From: Dyadobacter pollutisoli
GTDB lineage: Bacteria; Bacteroidota; Bacteroidia; Cytophagales; Spirosomataceae
Reading direction: 5' to 3'
DNA: 64,000 nt
Assembly (NCBI RefSeq): GCF_026625565.1
Contig: NZ_CP112998.1
Coordinates: forward strand, 6,670,501 to 6,734,500
The translations under genes were made by a program, and so were the position numbers. The notes below the pieces were generated by a model, which was not told the origin of the DNA, did not search any database, and saw only the letters and a program-made list of their open reading frames with translations. The stretch's first letter is position 1, and each line of letters starts with the position of its first letter. Shown one piece after another: positions 62,121 to 64,000 of the stretch.

Positions 62121-63443
62121 CTACTTTTGATCCAGGGCCTCTTTGTAGACTCGTAAACAACGCTCGCGAGCAATTTTGTGATCGACGATTGGTTCTGGGT
62201 ACTTATCCGTACCGATTTCCGGTACCCATTTTTTAATGTATTCACCTTTCGGATCAAATCTTTCGGCCTGTGCAGCCGGGTTAAAGATCCTGAAATACGG
62301 GGCAGCGTCCGTTCCTGAGCCAGCTGCCCATTGCCATCCCCCATTATTGGCCGCCAGATCATAATCTAAAAGCTTTTCAGCGAAGTAGGCCTCTCCCCAT
62401 CGCCAGTCGATCAGCAAATGCTTTGCTAAAAAACTGGCCGTGACCATACGCACGCGGTTGTGCATAAAACCGGTTTCATTTAGCTGTCGCATACCGGCGT
62501 CCACCAGCGGGTAGCCCGTCTTTCCTTCACACCATTTTTTGAAATCATCTGTATCGTACCGCCATTTAATGTGATCATAGGCACTGCGAAAAGCTTTTCC
62601 GGTTCCGACGTGGGGGAAATTCCATAGTATTTGCTGGTAAAAATCCCGCCAGATCAGCTCGTTGAGAAATGTATCGCTGTGCTCTTTTGCTTTTCTTGCC
62701 AGCTCACGAATACTGACGGTCCCAAAACGTAAATGGATACCAATGTGGCTGGTTGCTTCCATTGCAGGGAAATCGCGCTGATCGTGATAGTGGTTAAGCA
62801 ATGCAGAGCTGACCTTGTCCGAAGGAAAACCAATTTCAGTTTTCTCAGACCCCATTTCTTTCAGTGAGGGCATAGCTGCTCCTTTCCATTTCAGAAAGTG
62901 TCTGAAATACTTTTTGGTAGGGTAGGACGACAGATAGAAATCGTTGACTTTCTCTTTCCAGGAACGACTATATGGTGTAAAAACGGTGTACGGCGAGTTT
63001 TGTCCGGTTAAAATCTCTTTTTTTTCAAAAATAACCTGATCCTTGCAGCTTTTGAAAGCAGTCTTTTTTTTCTTTACAATTTTGAAAACTTCCCGATCTC
63101 TTTCGGTGGCATAAGGTTCGTAATCGGTATTGGTGTAGACTTCGGCAATGTCGTATTCATCACTTAACTTTCTCCATATTTCTGTCGGAAAGCCATAATG
63201 TACGAGTATGTCTGAACCGTTTTCTTTAAGCTCTTCCCGCAGACTTTCCAGAGCCTGATAAATGAATGTTACCCGGCTATCTTTCTTATTTTCAAGATCA
63301 TCGAGAATGTTTTTATCAAAAATAAAAAGAGGGACAACCGGATACCCCGACCGTAGCGCATAGTAAAGCCCGGCATTGTCATGAAGCCGCAGATCGCGCC
63401 GGAACCAGAATACCGCTATTTTCTCCTTGATGTTTAAACTCAT
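62121..63443 (-). CDS. phrB: Deoxyribodipyrimidine photolyase
   Basis: 440 residues: the photolyase alpha/beta N-terminal domain (FWFRRDLRLHDNAGLYYAL, 12-30) and the FAD-binding helical domain (about 200-430) with ELIWRDFYQQILW, TGYPLVDAGMRQL, RVRMVTASFLAKHLLIDWRWGE and GGWQWAAGSGTDAAPYFRIFNP in shorter recognisable blocks. The set of Trp residues needed for photoreduction looks present. It repairs UV cyclobutane dimers with blue light. Confidence 0.93.
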   Translation of the reverse strand: MSLNIKEKIAVFWFRRDLRLHDNAGLYYALRSGYPVVPLFIFDKNILDDLENKKDSRVTFIYQALESLREELKENGSDILVHYGFPTEIWRKLSDEYDIAEVYTNTDYEPYATERDREVFKIVKKKKTAFKSCKDQVIFEKKEILTGQNSPYTVFTPYSRSWKEKVNDFYLSSYPTKKYFRHFLKWKGAAMPSLKEMGSEKTEIGFPSDKVSSALLNHYHDQRDFPAMEATSHIGIHLRFGTVSIRELARKAKEHSDTFLNELIWRDFYQQILWNFPHVGTGKAFRSAYDHIKWRYDTDDFKKWCEGKTGYPLVDAGMRQLNETGFMHNRVRMVTASFLAKHLLIDWRWGEAYFAEKLLDYDLAANNGGWQWAAGSGTDAAPYFRIFNPAAQAERFDPKGEYIKKWVPEIGTDKYPEPIVDHKIARERCLRVYKEALDQK

Positions 63444-63619
63444 GAAATAGTAAAGACTTTAATGATGCAGGCTGTCAAGATGACGCAGAAATTTGAATAA
63501 GTACGAAGTAAAGCTTTTTTTAGATTTTGTTCTCCTAGTATATTTACTTTGACAGTGACTTGGATAAGTAAGAAAGCTAAAATCCGGCCAATGTTTACAT
63601 TTTAACCATACCTTATTCA
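63444..63619. other. Divergent promoter region, phrB and DUF1080 gene
   Basis: The 176-bp gap between phrB (minus) and the DUF1080 gene (plus) must contain both promoters. I see no clear TAnnTTTG box, hairpin or small gene. Confidence 0.4.
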
Positions 63620-64000
63620 TGAGATTACAATTAACGGTCCTTTTCAGCCTGCTGTGCCTGGTTGCAATCGGACAAAAGAATTCGGACAAGCAAGAATGGA
63701 AGCAGCTCTTCAATGGCAAAAACCTGGACGGCTGGGACATCAAGATCAGGGGATATGACCTGAATGATAACTACAACAATACTTTCCGCGTGGAAGACGG
63801 CAAAATGGTTGTTCGCTATGACAAGTATGACGACTTCAAACAGAAGTATGGACATATTTTTTACAAAGGCGACTTTTCCTACTACCGGATTTCAGTGGAA
63901 TATCGATTTGTGGGAGAACAGGCACCGAAAGGCGAAGGATGGGCCTGGCGTAACAGCGGGATTATGGTTCATGGTCAGCCTGCGGCTACAATGGGTAAAG
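63620..64000 (+). CDS. DUF1080 (3-keto-disaccharide hydrolase-like) protein, partial
   Basis: The first 127 codons are present; the rest is beyond the window. A signal peptide (to about 18) precedes the DUF1080/GH16-like jelly-roll start EWKQLFNGKNLDGWDIKI, with FRVEDGKMVV and WAWRNSGIMVHG following. DUF1080 proteins act on keto-sugar disaccharides or bind glycans in the periplasm and often go with ThuA and PVC-type cytochromes, both present in this window. Confidence 0.85.

Overview
The window looks like a chromosomal segment of a Bacteroidota bacterium, most likely a cytophagal such as Dyadobacter or a close Spirosomataceae relative. The evidence is type IX secretion genes (porU-porV) with a T9SS-type C-terminal sorting domain on a surface protein, a TonB-dependent receptor with a carboxypeptidase-like N-terminal domain, TAnnTTTG promoter boxes, weak Shine-Dalgarno sequences, and families typical of the group (ThuA, DUF1080, PVC-type cytochrome, BNR_4). 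The genus is an inference; there is no rRNA or tRNA gene to test it.

Layout. 1-7307: a partial repeat-rich secreted protein, then a minus-strand run of GT39 transferase, M81 peptidase, Asp/Glu racemase, a lipoprotein and a membrane protein. 7380-15721: a glycine-zipper lipoprotein, an ECF sigma factor with its membrane partner, an orphan ParD, an M28 peptidase, an esterase, a DUF2167 protein coupled to a rhomboid protease, and a RibD-like reductase. 15870-22890 is accessory DNA. It holds a ~390 bp inverted repeat, a divergent SymE/HTH pair, an AT-rich three-gene unit (AAA ATPase, subtilase, class III nucleotide cyclase), a GIY-YIG protein and palindromic repeats. 22891-30553: an SDR, two Crp/Fnr regulators, DUF1304 and DUF1059 proteins, a B1 metallo-beta-lactamase, ThuA and BNR proteins, and an HxlR regulator divergent from an NmrA-like oxidoreductase. 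30685-43936: a lipoprotein, a large PVC-type cytochrome, an SGNH hydrolase, an MFS transporter, a small basic protein, VapBC, a 2-hydroxyacid dehydrogenase, an AAA_14 ATPase behind four 22-bp repeats, an M1 peptidase and a HupE protein. 44149-49965: a TonB receptor and beta-helix lipoprotein operon with a Pho-box-like promoter, and an M14 carboxypeptidase. 50081-53096: a histidine operon (hisH-A-F-IE) preceded by a His-rich leader peptide and a terminator. 53110-64000: small membrane proteins, a GGGP synthase, SprT-like, PorU, PorV, a degenerate M16 peptidase, a photolyase and a partial DUF1080 hydrolase.

The strongest candidates for new biology are the IetAS-like ATPase/subtilase pair extended by a catalytically intact nucleotide cyclase (17013-21436), the histidine attenuator (50081-50227), and the Pho-box-like direct repeat placed over the -7 box of the TonB receptor operon (48385-48418). 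Several palindromic elements are also worth a genome-wide count.
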